This document shows positions 10,905 through 23,106 of a stretch of 64,000 bases of DNA, in pieces. The notes beneath the pieces were generated by a model, which was not told the origin of the DNA, did no database searches, and saw only the letters and a list, made by a program, of their open reading frames with translations. The position numbers were made by a program, and so were the translations under genes. Source of the DNA: Dichetophora obliterata (taxonomy: Eukaryota > Arthropoda > Insecta > Diptera > Sciomyzidae); contig OY986437.1 in the NCBI GenBank assembly GCA_963920525.1, forward strand, positions 34,673,563 through 34,737,562. The letters run 5' to 3'. Positions within the stretch are counted from its first letter, which is position 1, and each line of letters begins with the position of its first letter.

Positions 10905-11950
10905 ATCAATTCATGCTCAGTTTTCTGTATCAGAGAAATGCGTTAACGCACTTGCGTAATGAACTTTAATCAACGTAATTAGATTTTATGTTTAATAACG
11001 TGTTATGTGATGAGGTAAATTTCTTTAAAACTGTCAATTCAAGTTCAGTTTACTATATAAGCAAAATGCGTAAACGCAATTGCATCATGAAGTAGTTTAA
11101 AATGCTTTGACTTGTGTATCAATTGCACTTTAAACAACCTAATGAGATTTCGTGTTAAATGACACGTTAAGTGATGAGGTAAATTTTTCAAGTCTGGTGA
11201 GTTAGTAAGCCAATTAAATAATGTAAAGCACTAAATTAATTTTAGCCTCACTTAGGAAAATTACAACAAATCTGATCAGGTTCAATAAAAGAATGAGCCA
11301 ATTTAATCTCAGTAAACTGTATAGGCAAAGTGTGTTAGCGCAGTTGCGCCATGAAGTAGTTTAAGTGTTGTGATTGTTATATCAGCCTGCCAAACTTTTT
11401 TATCAAATTTTTTGAGTTTTTAAGTTGGTTATCGCACTATATAATGTAGTAAATAAAACTCATTTTAGACTAAGTTAGAAAAAATGCAGCAAATCTAATA
11501 AAATTCCATAAAAAAATTTTACCAAATCCATCTCAGTGTACTTTATTAGAATAATGAGTTTGCGCAATTCCATAATGAAGCTATTAAAAGTGTTTTAACT
11601 CCTGTATCAACAGGACTTTAATCAAAGTAGCGAGAATTTGAGTTAAATAATGCGTTGAGTGATGAGTTAAACTTTTTGAGTTTAGTGGCCTTGGAGCACA
11701 TAAAAAATGTAGTAAGTATAGCTCAGTTAGACTCACTAAAAAAAACTCCAAAATCTAATCAAATTCACTCAAAAATCAAACAAATGAAATCCAAGTTTAT
11801 TGTATCAGCAAAATGCGTTAACGCAATTGCGTCATAAAGTAGTTTAAAATGATATCAACAGAACTTTAATCAATGTTATAAGATTTTGAGGTATATATCG
11901 CGCGCTAAGTGATAAGGTTAATTCTTTAAGTAATTTTATGATCTATTAAA
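10905..11950. repeat. Degenerate satellite, about five units
   Basis: The block AATGCGTTAACGCAATTGCG, an internal near-palindrome, recurs near 10937, 11067, 11325, 11553 and 11813. Each is followed by a GAAGTAGTTTAAAATG-type stretch, then ATCAACGTAATGAGATTTT and GTTAAGTGATGAGGTAAA. Unit length varies (roughly 130-270 bp) through internal deletions. A stray fragment (GTATCAACGCATTAACGCAG) lies near 13217. Confidence 0.75.
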
Positions 11951-12095
11951 TTATTGCATGAATTAAATTGCGAGCCTTAGATCAAATAAGTTTTTTTAAG
12001 AAGGCAACAACAACAACTCTTTATAAAGTCAATCACTTAGCTGACTAGACGGTCTGTTTCGGAAAATCGCTTCATTTCCTCTTCAGTATTCTTTG
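11945..12095 (+). repeat. Dispersed repeat, copy 1 (inverse copy at 38930-39075)
   Basis: The sequence ATGAATTAAATTGCGAGC, AGAAGGCAACAACAAC, AATCACTTAGCTGACTAGAC and CTGTTTCGGAAA is repeated nearly base for base in inverse orientation about 27 kb away. It holds no ORF and its class is unknown. Confidence 0.8.
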
Positions 12096-12106
12096 AGTAT
12101 TCTAAT

Positions 12107-12359
12107 CTCACACATTAGGAATTCATTCATTTGAATTATATAGAACAAATTGAACGTTCAAATTGGCTACTTAAACATATGACATTTCAAAGCAGTAGGC
12201 TATTTGTAGATCAACGCCAACAGATGGCAACCTTGATTAAGTTGATAGCGGTGATCTATAAATAGCCTACTGCTTTAAAATATCATATGATTAAGTAGCC
12301 AATTTTAACGATAAATTTTTTCTATATAACTCAAATGAATGAATTTCTAACGTGCGAAA
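12107..12359. mobile_element. Foldback element, arms about 115 bp
   Basis: The left arm ATTCATTCATTTGA, AATTGGCTACTTAA, AGCAGTAGGCTATTT and GTAGATCA is mirrored at the right (TGATCTATAAATAGCCTACT and TTAAGTAGCCAATTTT, ending TCAAATGAATGAAT). The loop is about 30 bp. Arm identity is about 85-90%. Confidence 0.8.
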
Positions 12360-12557
12360 TCATATGCAACTTTTAACAGTTCGTAAATTTTTTAAGTTTG
12401 TTGAGTTTGTTGAGTTTATTAGCGCATAAATTAATGTGGTGGAGTGAGATCCCTTTTGCCTCACTTAGAAAAAAAAAATAACAATTCTAATCCAAGTGCT
12501 GTACAATATATTTCACAAATAAAAGGTTGTTATATATAAAGATCATAAAGGTGGTTG

Positions 12558-12870
12558 TGGTGCCCGTAGCTTACTTACTGGTAGAGTGCGTGGCCTGTAA
12601 GTAAAAGAACCGTGGGGCTCAATCCCAAGCCCAGACTGAATATTTTTTATATTGAATTAATATTTATTTTCGGCCGCCATCTCTCTGCAGACAATGGCAA
12701 ACCTTCAGAACATAAGCCGTTTGAAGTCGGCATAGAACTCGTAAATCCAGCTCTCGATTATTTGTATTCAAACGTTTAATAACACGCACAACACAATTGA
12801 TCAAAACAAGCTCGATAAAAGTTCTTTCAAGTGCTCAAATGACCAATTTATTTGTATTTATATTTTAAAG
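12558..12870 (+). repeat. tRNA-derived SINE, family 2, copy a
   Basis: The tRNA-like head (CCCGTAGCTTA, CTGGTAGAGTGCGTGG and B box GGGCTCAATCCC) leads into a body shared with three other copies in the window. The body includes ATCTCTCTGCAGACAATGGC, ACGCACAACACAATTGATCA and a final AATGACCAATTTATTTGT. Its landmark order is the same as in the copies at 39226, 41321 and 43972. Confidence 0.85.
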
Positions 12871-13006
12871 GTTAACATAAAGTATATTATATAGTTTTAT
12901 GTTAAAAATCCATTATAAATAGATTATTCAATAATAAATTAGAACAAAATATTTCCAAGTTAATCGCAGAGCTCAGCATCCATTAAAATAAAATAACCTT
13001 TATTAC

Positions 13007-13040
13007 AAGCTTGACGCCAAAGTGTACTTTGGTCAAGCTT
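13007..13040. repeat. Short near-perfect palindrome
   Basis: AAGCTTGAC and CCAAAG on the left pair with CTTTGG and TCAAGCTT on the right around a TGTA centre. It could form a 15-bp hairpin. Its function is unknown. Confidence 0.7.
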
Positions 13041-13244
13041 GAAACAGCAATCAAACACGTTTATGGCCTGCAAAATGAGTTGGATGGCTGAAGTTGGATT
13101 CAAATTTTATAAAATTTTTTAAATCAAATTAGATCGAATAAACACGGTAAAAAGAACGTTAAAGATACTATTTATATTGCAGATTCTATTAAAAAATACA
13201 TACTTTTGAAAAAACCAAGTGTATCAACGCATTAACGCAGTTAA

Positions 13245-14099
13245 GTTTCAACTCATAAATGCAACACAGCGCTGTGGTACTCATATAAAATTTCTACTAA
13301 TAACTAATATTTTAATGAATTAAAAACTGAAAACTTTTGAGATGTGATGATTTTTTTGTGCGGAAATCAATTTAACATTTTTATCTCTAAGCAATTTACT
13401 TCAAAGAATGTACAATCAGTATTTTTTCACTCTTGAGTGGATACAGGAAAATATTACAACCCAGTGCAAAAAACTTCAAGAATTCAAGGTTTACTTACTT
13501 TGAGAAGAAATATTTTTTCTAACCTGGAATCACTTAAATCCTTTCACATTTTGTGCAAAAATCCAAAAACGGACTTTTTTGTCTTAATCTTTATATTTTT
13601 CTTTATCATCTTTTTCTTTGGGTTGGATTGAAACCTAGCACAATTTCGACCACCAAAAATTAAATTTATAATATATTATCATCTCTATAATTTTGTAATG
13701 GTGATTCTAATTGTTGTTGCTGCAACTTGTTGTTTCATGAACTTATTTGGTATTGAGCTCAAATATAATTTTAAAAAATATATTTCTTATAATTATAAAA
13801 CCAAAATAGTAATTAAAATATGCATCATTAATTTTTTACATAATATTTCAGTTTTTCAGTACTAAAATCCAAGATAAATTTGAATAGATTGTTTCTTAGA
13901 TATCCATTCAGGAACGAAACAAAAAGATTGTCGGAAATAGTGTTTCATTGAGTTTAAATAATAGAATTAAGAAAATTTAAAAAATATCCTTGTAACAATT
14001 ATGTTTTTCAAAAGACAACAAAATAATTTTTAATTTGGATCATTTCACAGAATATTAAGGGGCAAATATATGACATTTTTCTCACAATTTATCATCTTA
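13245..14099. other. AT-rich non-coding stretch
   Basis: A 64-codon open frame at 13437-13631 is low-complexity. No repeat or gene can be supported. Confidence 0.5.
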
Positions 14100-14101
14100 T
14101 A

Positions 14102-15003
14102 CTGGGTCCGCCATATAACTTTTTTTTCAACTAGTGCTTATTTCGTGAATGGTAACACTTAGCTCATGTCTGATTCGACAGATAATTAGTTTTATCCTTC
14201 CGCTGAACGAATATGGTTTTATATACGCTTGAACAACGCTGAGAAGTGGGCCTGCGATGAACTTACAGAAGATGCCGATTTTGCCAAAAAAAATCATCTT
14301 TTCAGATGAAGCTCATTTTGATCTTGGCGGGTATGTAAACAAGCAAAATTGTCGCATTTGGGGCACAGAAAACCCGCAAGCATACATTGAAAAGCCGCTT
14401 CACCCAAAACGAGTCACTGTTTGGTGCGGAAAAATTGGGCCATTTTTCTTCGAAAATGAGCAAGGAGTGGCCATTACAGTCAATGGCGATCGTTATCGGG
14501 CCATGTTGAACGAATTTTTGTTCGCATAAATTGAAGAGGTGGATATTGGCAACATTTGGTTTCAACAGGACGGCGCTACGTGCCACACAGCCGAAGCTAC
14601 ACTCGATGTTTTGCGCCCTGTTTTTGAAGATCGCATTACCAGCCGCAGAGTTGATGTCGTTTGGCCACCTCGGAGTTGTGATTTGACACCGTTGGACTAT
14701 TATTTGTGGGGTGCCCTCAAAGATAAGTGTTACGTCGATAAGCCAAAGACAATTGACGCTTTAAAGGACAATATTCGTGAAGCCATTGGTGAAATAAAGC
14801 TGCACACAATCGATAATGTGCTTAAAAATTGGACCGATCGTGTAGGCTACTGCGTGGCCAACCGAGGCAGCCATTTGAATAAAGTTATTTTCCATTATTA
14901 ACCAGAAGAATTGTACTTTCAAATAAAAAAAGAAATTTGAGAAAATATCCAGTAGTTTTTTTTTATAGAATTTTCAAAAAAAAAAGTTATTTGGCGGACC
15001 CCG
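14102..15003 (+). mobile_element. Mariner (DD41D, rosa-like), internally deleted copy
   Basis: The element starts CTGGGTCCGCCATATAACTT and ends with the complement of CGGGGTCCGCCAAATAACTT. These are about 19-bp inverted repeats with two differences, each followed by a T-run. TA dinucleotides flank it at 14100-14101 and 15004-15005, as expected for Tc1/mariner insertion. At 902 bp it is shorter than the 1.2-1.3 kb typical of mariners, because most of the N-terminal DNA-binding part is missing. Confidence 0.9.
14219..14901 (+). pseudogene. DD41D mariner transposase, C-terminal two thirds
   Basis: The first catalytic Asp lies in IIFSDEAHF. The block GGYVNKQNCRIWG follows, then the second Asp in IWFQQDGATCHTA and the third in RSCDLTPLDYYLWGA. 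Counting from QQD to PLD gives 41 intervening residues, the DD41D signature. The ending NRGSHLNKVIFHY is the natural C-terminus. Damage visible: a frame change at the eight-A run 14286-14293 (upstream ALNNAEKWACDEL-like residues are in another frame), an in-frame deletion after VTVWCG, and a TAA codon at 14527-14529. From 14539 to the stop the frame is intact, making this the best-preserved of the three mariner genes here. Confidence 0.88.
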
Positions 15004-15005
15004 TA

Positions 15006-16199
15006 CTATGATATTTGAAAATAAAAAAAAACAGGTTTAACAATGAAAAGACGATTAATGTAATAAAGTGTACATAAACATTTTTTTAAAATACACTTTT
15101 GTAATCAAAAACCTTTCTCATGGAATGAGGAATGTTCATTTCTTTTTTTTAAGTTTTTTAATCTTTTAGTCCCTAAAGATTTTAGTCAACTAGGATTAAG
15201 TTTTTACAGCTACTTTTTATTGTTTTAAAAGAAAATCATTACACAGAGTATTAAATATCAACACTTGGTACTAAAATTTATATGAAATAAGCAAGCAAAC
15301 AATAAATAATTACCAACAAAATATTAGAAGCACATAAATAGTACATACAAAAATTCATAAAAGGCGTTAGTATAGAATAAGTGTTAAGCAAACGATTTGC
15401 CTTAATTGCTCTTTGTTTTGTAATAGCTAAGTTTTTATGCAACATATTCATGATTATTACTTTGACTTTATAATCACATGTTGTTGTTGTTGCTAATGAC
15501 TTCATATACTCCTTACTTTTTTAGCAAATTTTTAATTTGTTCTATTGTTCTTGCACAATATTCTCACGCTATGTGCTATTTAAACTAACACCGCAAAGAA
15601 TGCTGTCAGCAATAAAGTCAAATCCGATTATCTAGATGCAAACTTTTCTTAGTCAACAGCTGCCACCCTGCCCCTTTCCCGCTACTTTTTTAAAAATCAT
15701 TGAGCGCTAATTGAATTAATACCTCGATTAACTCGAATAAAATGTCTTTCTTGTTCGTTTGTATTTTAGTAGTAAATCAAGTGCAGCGCTGTTAAGAAAT
15801 CATGTAAAATGATAGACTTAAGACACAATTTAATTATTTATTCAAAAAAGTCTATACTTACGAATAGAGCGCAAGCGAACAAACAAATTCTTAACTTACA
15901 GCATATCACAATTTCACTGAATTTTTTTTTTTTTAATAGACAGTTGGTAAAATTTGTGTTGCTACTATATACTTTGCCATAGTCTCATGACCATTTTTTG
16001 ATTTGTTTTTGTATCATTTTCGCATATTTTAAAAGTACTGATAGCAAAATAAAGACGCGCCTAATTTGATTAGAAATAAAAATTCGTAGCAAATGCTAAA
16101 TTCTATTAATATAATTATATTTATGATCTTCACAGAGACCAGACCTGTAGTATATGCGCTAAGATAAATATTTAAAAAAAAGGAAAACAAAGAAAACAT
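15006..16199. other. AT-rich non-coding stretch
   Basis: A 75-codon frame at 15278-15505 (minus) and a 112-codon frame at 16029-16367 (minus) are dominated by Ile/Leu/Phe/Tyr, as expected from AT-rich DNA. No gene is supported. Confidence 0.5.
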
Positions 16200-16608
16200 A
16201 CACTCAAAGAAATATTTTTGGTAAATTACTATACTTGGTAAAATTAGTGAATTTGTAATGTGCTTATTATAAATAAAATATAATATATTTATTATATATA
16301 ATATATAATAAAATTTTTTTATCAGAACAAAACATTTTAGTATTATTGATAAAAAATATGTTTTCAACAGAAAAGCCTTTTTCCATTCAACAAACCATTA
16401 TTTTATGTTGAAATACATATTGACAGACTGTTTTATCAAATCAACAATTAAAACGCTATATCCCTGATAAAGACTTTTATCAAATTAAAGCATCCATTTA
16501 TCAAATCAACAAACTTAAATTTTGTCAATATGATTTCAACTTATAACTTTAAATCCAATTGACAAAAACTAGGAATTAGTCAATATTAACAAATATTTCT
16601 TTGAGTGT
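16200..16608. mobile_element. MITE with ACACTCAAAGAAATATTT termini, 409 bp
   Basis: The left end ACACTCAAAGAAATATTT is matched by the right end AAATATTTCTTTGAGTGT as a perfect 18-bp terminal inverted repeat. The interior contains several copies of TTTATCAAAT/ATTGACA-type words. No target duplication was identified and no transposase is encoded. Confidence 0.7.
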
Positions 16609-17037
16609 TCCTCACGACAAAAATACAAAAAATATGACGTCATCAGGTCATGAAGATATCAGCCTATGCAATGAAAATTCAATATCATTACACAAAATTA
16701 TTTATTAATCGCTGAGTAAAGTTCGGTTCTTTGACCTCGTGAAAAATTTATGGAGTCATAAAATTGTGGTTGTAACCACTTAGATGAGGCTAAAACTTTG
16801 CATTCTCGATGACTATAGTTATTACTGTAAATTGTATGGTGCATCAGTAAGAATGGGTTCTTAAGCACTCATAACAAAAAGAAAAATAAAAGTGTACTTC
16901 ATCAAAAACCAGTTCCAGATCTTAATGTTACCATCTATCCTTACCACAGTAAAGATTGGTGATTAGGCCTAGGGAGTAAGCACATCAAAGGCAGTGAAAA
17001 AAAATTTAAACAAAAACATGTATAAAATACAAGGAAA

Positions 17038-17480
17038 CGCAATTGCAAGATTGGAAGCGAAGCAAAAGCAAATGAGCTACTAAATGAGCAATCTCAAACA
17101 CTAGAGCAAATGTTAAAAATCAAATTAGCAATGAGTACTCAAGTGAGCAAAAGCAATTACCTAGAAAAACAAAAGCAAATCATTAAGAGAAAAGGTAAAC
17201 GCAAGAGCATAAGAAAAAGGAGCAAAAGCGAAAACAAAAGCAAAATTGGAAGCAAAAAGCAAAAGAGAAAGAGCAAAATGTTAATCTAATGACCAAAAGC
17301 AACATAAAAACAACAAAAACAAAATCAATAACAACAACAAAAACAAGAAAACCCAACAAAAAAGCAAATTTGCAAAAGCGAAATCAAAAGCAGAAGCAAA
17401 AACTAATAAGCAAAAGATAAAGCAATGTAAGAACAAGCCAAAGCAAAACTAAATGAGCAAACTCAAAAGCAATTGAGCAT
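17038..17480. repeat. Degenerate AAAGC/GCAAAA low-complexity tract
   Basis: About 440 bp of purine-rich sequence on the plus strand is built from variants of AAAAGC, AGCAAA and GAGCAA. It is strand-asymmetric (few T on the plus strand) and does not encode a protein. Confidence 0.8.
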
Positions 17481-17488
17481 AAGCTTAA

Positions 17489-17854
17489 CCCATTAATGCT
17501 CACCACCAGAACCCGTTGAGCTTAATTTTTCAAATTCTCATCATAATTTTGTATTAATATTAGAAGGAAAAATCTAGAGTTTAAAAAATTCAAGGGATTT
17601 GGCTATGACGAAGCATTTGATCATAAACGTATAAGAGGTCTGTAAGTGAGAAATTAAAAATAAAAAAATAAAAAATAAAAAAGCAACGTCTTTAAAAATT
17701 TAGTATTTTATGAATTTTAACTCAATTTGATTCAAAAAACATATTTTGGTTTTACTAGACAGACAGTAAGACTATAAAAAAATATTCTTCATTTAGTGGT
17801 TGCTTAGCAACTAATTCGGTTTATTGCAGATCTGCAACGCGACGCATTAAAGAC
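17489..17854. mobile_element. Possible TTAA-flanked MITE
   Basis: TTAA at 17485-17488 is followed by CCCATTAATGC. TTAA at 17855-17858 is preceded by the complement of GTCTTTAATGCG. The terminal match is weak (about eight of fourteen), so a piggyBac-type origin is only a suggestion. Confidence 0.25.
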
Positions 17855-17859
17855 TTAAT

Positions 17860-20800
17860 TACACTACTTGTTTTATAATCTTTAATCACGTTATGAATTT
17901 GACGGTAGTTGAACAGCTAAAACAAAAAATCCTAAATTTTGCCAATAAGCTCAACAGCAAAAATTTTAATACAAATCAGAAGCTACAAGCTAGAGAAAAA
18001 CGTGGAGCGTGTATGAGCAATATTTTAAGTGCACAAAGCAACTCAATGCTAAGAAAAACATAAAGCACATAATAAAAAGTAAACCAAAATTTTTCAGTTT
18101 TCAACATTTTCAGTTAAAACATTTTTAAATTTAACTGCTGGCAGTTCATGCTTAAACTGGTAATTAAAGAAAATACTACGATGTGCATGAAAAGAAATTA
18201 CTTAATCAAAAAAATTAAAAAAAATTAAAACCACCAAAAGAAAACATAAAATTGGACTGCAATTTTTTATTTATTGCTCAAAGCTAGCAATTTTCTTATT
18301 AAGCCTTCATGAATAATTGAAAATAAATATGATGTTAAAAAATTTTGTAAGCATTTAAATGTAAAGTATTTATTTATTGTGCATTAATTATAAATATATG
18401 TTAAGTATATTTCAAAAAACTTAACATTTTGCACATATTGCTGCAGTTTCGTAAATATCTTTTAATGATCCTTTTGTTTTTATGGTGCCTTTAAATATCG
18501 TCCATATTAAATTTTTAAACATGTAAAGTAGTTATTACAATAATTTTTATGAAGTCATAATCAGAAAAGTGCAAATATTTCAATAAATGGTTATAAGCAT
18601 GAAATATTGGCGAAAAATTAGTCACTGTGTGGGCAAAAAATAAATATTAGTACGGCGCGTTCATATATTTCACCAAGATATTCTGTGCGGCACTTAAACA
18701 AAAGACTTAAGAAACGAACTTTTGCATGCTTATGAAAAAGTTTTGTGGAACAAATTTGAAATTTGTTTTGAAATCAATTGAGACTTGCATATTTAGACAG
18801 AAATATTGAATTTCAAATTTCCAAAAGTTTTGGACTTAAAAAAAAATTTTTTTTTGCTTAAATGGTTAATTTAATCTAAATGATATTAATACTTTTGCTA
18901 AAAATAGCAAATCAATTAGCAAGTAAGCACATGAAATAGCTTTGAAATTTACTGCTATGCCTGCTTGTGACAACATTCCTTGCAATATTCACCATGCTGT
19001 ATAATTAATTCAACTTCACCAGCTCCAATGTTCTTGAACTCTGACGTGTTTCTTTCACTTCTGTGCTGGTAACCGTTTTTTTTTTAACTTATGTAAATCA
19101 ACTATTTTAATGTGACAACTTTTGACACCCAAACAACCACTTTTATTTGCAATAACATTTACAACAGCAAAAGCAGCTGCTGCAATTGCATATTACAGCA
19201 ACAATGTGACTTCACAATCACCGAGCAACATTGAAATTATGAGTTATTAAAAAGCATTTAAGCGACATGCAACAGCAACTGAATCAGCAAAAACAGCAAT
19301 AAAAACAAAACTAAGCGCAAGAAATTTCTTAATAGCCATGTTGGAGACGCGCATTGCTGCAACAGTGCTGCCAATTAAGAAGCAATGATGCCATTCTTAA
19401 AAAATCTAAATTTTCAGCCATTAATTAAATGGGGCAGAAATGTTGAGTTTTAGCCAGCAACTGTTTTAAGCTGATTTGCGCGAAATTCAGGATAACATTG
19501 GTGTTGTTGTTATTTATTACACTATACATTGGAAAAATCTTTCACAAGCAAGCAACTGAAAATTTTAGTTGTGATTTTGTTTTTTATGTGAAAAATACTT
19601 GGGTGTTATCCTTGACAAAAAACTCATGTTTTCCTTAAATCTAAGCTGTGAAAATAATATTTTAATAAGCAAAATTATATTTCAATCAATTTGAGCATTC
19701 TGAAAAACAAGTGAAGTTTCAACAACTATAACTTTTTTGTACGAATTTCGGTTTTTGTAATTGTTTGCACAAAATAGCTAAAGACTAAATTAATATACTA
19801 AACTAAATTAAAAAAATACCAAATAAAATTAAAAAATTTTATAACGACCAAGTTGTTCAACGTAATCACATAATTTTTTGTATTTTTATTTAGTGTTGTT
19901 TGAGAAAAGAGGAGGGTATGGTCTGCCCCGGGTCCACAGCCAGACTGTGTGCAAAATTGACAAAACAATTTTTTTATAATAATAAATTTTCTTTTAATAG
20001 GAGCGCGTATTTTATACAAAAGTATATATGATTTTTTTAATACCTATGATTGATCTTATTATATTGAGTTAACTCTTTCATTGCAGATGCGAAAAGGTGC
20101 AAAAATACCTGAAAGCATTCCTTACATCAAATTTCACGTTGATCATTTAAATCAAATTAAAAATATATATATGAAATGTTTGGTTTGGGTGCAATGATCA
20201 TAAAGATTAATTAAAAAATTTCATTTATTTTATATAGAATAATAATTGGATTGATGACAAAAATTTTTTATATTAAATAAAGTTTTGCTTTATGAATGCT
20301 TCTATGTAACTAAATAGAAACTAAAAGTATGTAATGGTTTTTTGGAAGTGGTCAGTAAAGTATGCAATTTAAATCGTAAATCAGAAAGTGTCTGGATAGA
20401 TTAATCTTCAGAGCAGAACAAAATCAATTCAAGAAATTAAAAATGTCAAGCTTGCTAACTGCTGATTTGAATACAAGGATTGGCCAAAGTCCATGATGAG
20501 GTCAATGAAAAAGAGTTAACGATTGAAATACTAAGGCTAAGTAGGCACTTAAAAACTTCAGACATTGCTTTTGAAACACATATAAACTGGATCTGGAATG
20601 GGTATTCGAAGAGTCGTTGCCAAATCTAACACTTGATTTAAAATTATTTTTAACGATTTGTCGAGTCATGCAAAAGAAGTTTTTCCAAACTTAAATAAAT
20701 AAAAAATTACGTAAGGTCTGCAAGAGGCAGTCAAAACTTGCAGACCTCTCACTTTTATCTATTGAAGCCGAAGAAGTTAATTTATTTGAAAGAGAAACAT

Positions 20801-21149
20801 AGATTCTGATGCAGTCATCGATGAAGTTTATATCTCTCTAAGCAAAAAGAAGGAATTTAAATCTAGATGATACCTTAAAGTTTGATTTTATGAAGGAATA
20901 TCTCAAAATATTTTGTTTTAATTCTTTCAGACACCGAATCGAGTATATTTGAAAGTTAAATATAATCGATGCACCTTAAAAACATATTAACAACATTATA
21001 ACAAAACTTTTATAACAATAAAAAATTACAAGAAATCAGGAGTTAAATTGGCTAAGCTGATAGCTGACTGTCGGTTTTTGACTGTCACTTTTGATATTTT
21101 TTTTTTTATTATTACCATTTCTTTTCTCTGTGTAAAGCTATCACGAAAG
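17860..21149. other. AT-rich non-coding region, nothing recognised
   Basis: No ORF above about 75 codons has normal residue composition, and no terminal repeats were found on reading. Short AACAGCAA/CAACAG words are frequent at 19140-19330. Confidence 0.45.
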
Positions 21150-21840
21150 CTATCACGGGCTGTGTGGCATTAAAACGCCAAAATCAAACATACCTAGATT
21201 TTATTTTCAGCTATTGAATAGATGTTTGACTGACCAAAATTGAAAAGATATTCATTTTGGCCTTTTTGAATAAACGCGGTTTTGCACGCGCAACGACGAT
21301 ATAACGTTAGCATATTTAATTTCATGCCCAAATTTATTCTAAACATACAGAAGTAAGAATATTTCTTGATTTCTAGTTGCAAAATGCTTCAGCGAAACTA
21401 TTTCATTACCAGTTTCTAATTTTTAATTCAATTTTGGTGTAAATTTTTAAAAATTAAAAAATTTTCCGACCAACAATTTAGAAATCTTTTTTCAACTGTA
21501 AGAAATCATTCCAGTATCACTTTAATATTGAATATATCAATTCATAGATTTAGCTGTGAAATTATAAAAAATTATAATCAGTATAACAGTTTCCTAGCTA
21601 TTAACCGATAGGTGGCGCTAAATACCTTACATATTTTAAGGCATATGCTGAAATTAAGAAGAGAAAAAGCAACATAACAACAACAATTATATGCAAATTT
21701 TAACTCGCTATGACTTAAAAATATAAATTTTTAAGAAATAGAAATTCCAGTTTGCACATCTACAGGTCTAAGCCTACCAAACCATACAAAATTTATTGAG
21801 ATTGGAATTGTACTTAAAAAGCCTTACGCCAGACAAAATT
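21150..21840 (-). mobile_element. Helitron-like repeat, copy A
   Basis: Over about 690 bp this is the inverse of 61829-62527. Shared landmarks are AAACGCCAAAATCAAACATA, CCGATAGGTGGCGCTAAATA, TTTGCACATCTACAGGTCTA and AAAAAGCCTTAC. Its hairpin end (complement of GGCATTAAAACGCC) lies at 21167-21180, so it points to the minus strand. Unlike copy B it lacks a clean CTAG terminus. The 62-codon minus frame at 21194-21382 is not conserved in copy B and is not considered a gene. Confidence 0.7.
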
Positions 21841-21855
21841 TGCGTTTGCGCAATA

Positions 21856-23106
21856 TAGGGTGTTTTTTAAAGAGTAATACAACTTTGAGTTGGCATCACT
21901 GCCTTATTTGACCACCCATTTAACAGTTGATAGTTGCTTTTTATTTAGTTTGCTTTGACATTTTATTATAAATCGACTTCTACAAGAGCAACGCGTGCCA
22001 ATTGTGGAAATTTTTAATCAAAATAATGGTTCTGTTCGTCAAACTTATCGTGCACTTCGTCCATTTTATGGCGTACATAATCGTCCTTCAGAGCTGCTAA
22101 TTTGAAGAACAATAGATCGTTTTCGGACCACATTTACTGTTACTGATAATGTGCATCCCGTGAGACGCTGAACAGTGCGCAGTGCACACTGAAGAATCTG
22201 TAGCCGCTGTACAGGAAAGCATTGAAGATGATCCTAATCAATCAATTCGTCGCCATTCTCAGCAACTGGGGCTGTGTCCTTTCACTTTATGGAAGATTTT
22301 ACGAAAAGATCTTGGCTTAAAACCTTTCAAGATTCAACTTGATGTACTTGGGGTGAAGTACAAATTGATATTGTTTTTTTAATTTCCATGGAAAATTTTA
22401 TTTTCCTATGAAGCCCCTTTTTGGTTGAATGGGTACGTAAATAAACAGAATTGTCGTATTTGGAGTGAGGAGAATCCACTAGCTTTTTTCGAAACACCAT
22501 TACATCCACAAAAAATTACTGTTTGGTGCGCTTTATGGGCTGGCGGAGTCATTGGCCCATTTGTCTTCAAAAACGATGATGGTCAGAATGTTCCTGTCAA
22601 TGGTGAACGGTATAGGAATATAATTCGAAGTTTTTTCGTACCTCAATTAGCTGGCATTAATCTTGATGATATGTGGTTCCAACAGGACGAAGCCACATGC
22701 CACACAGCGGGCGCTTCAATTGATTTACTCAAGGAAACTTTTGACGAAAAAATAATTTCACGAAATGAACCAATTAATTGACCCCCAAGATCGTGGAATT
22801 TAACCCCATTGGATTATTTTCTTTGGGGCTATGTAAAGTCACTTGTCTACGTCGATAAACCACAAACAATTGAACACCTGGAAATCAACATTCGAAGAGT
22901 TATCGGCGAGATACGGCCGCAAATGCTGCGAAAAGTTAGTGAAAATTGATGTTCCAGATTGCGCCTTAGCGGCATGGCCGAAATCATATTTAAACATTAA
23001 TGTCATAACATTTTCTATTCAATAAAGCCCGTTTCATTGATATTTAGAATATATTACTATGTTTTATTATAATTTAAACTTGTATTACTCTATAAAAAAC
23101 ATCCTT
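21856..23106 (+). mobile_element. Mariner (DD41D), near full-length but decayed copy
   Basis: The left end AGGGTGTTTTTTAAAGAGTA and the right-end complement AGGATGTTTTTTATAGAGTA are inverted repeats of about 27 bp with few differences. TA flanks both sides. The length, about 1.25 kb, is normal for a mariner. It inserted right beside the Helitron-like copy A. Confidence 0.88.
21989..23000 (+). pseudogene. DD41D mariner transposase with stops and a frameshift
   Basis: The N-terminal helix-turn-helix part reads EQRVPIVEIFNQNNGSV and a second helix set reads SIRRHSQQLGLCPFTLWKIL. The C-terminal half, in another frame after a shift between 22382 and 22425, has GYVNKQNCRIW, MWFQQDEATCHTAGAS and RSWNLTPLDYFLWG. 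QQD to PLD again spans 41 residues. TGA codons replace what should be Trp before PPRS (22779-22781) and before the C-terminus; another TGA lies near 22104. The last residues, AEIIFKH, precede the natural TAA at 22998-23000. Confidence 0.85.

Noticed and set aside
16029..16367. 112-codon minus-strand ORF rich in Ile, Phe and Tyr
   Set aside because: The composition is what AT-rich DNA gives by chance, and it overlaps the MITE at 16200-16608.
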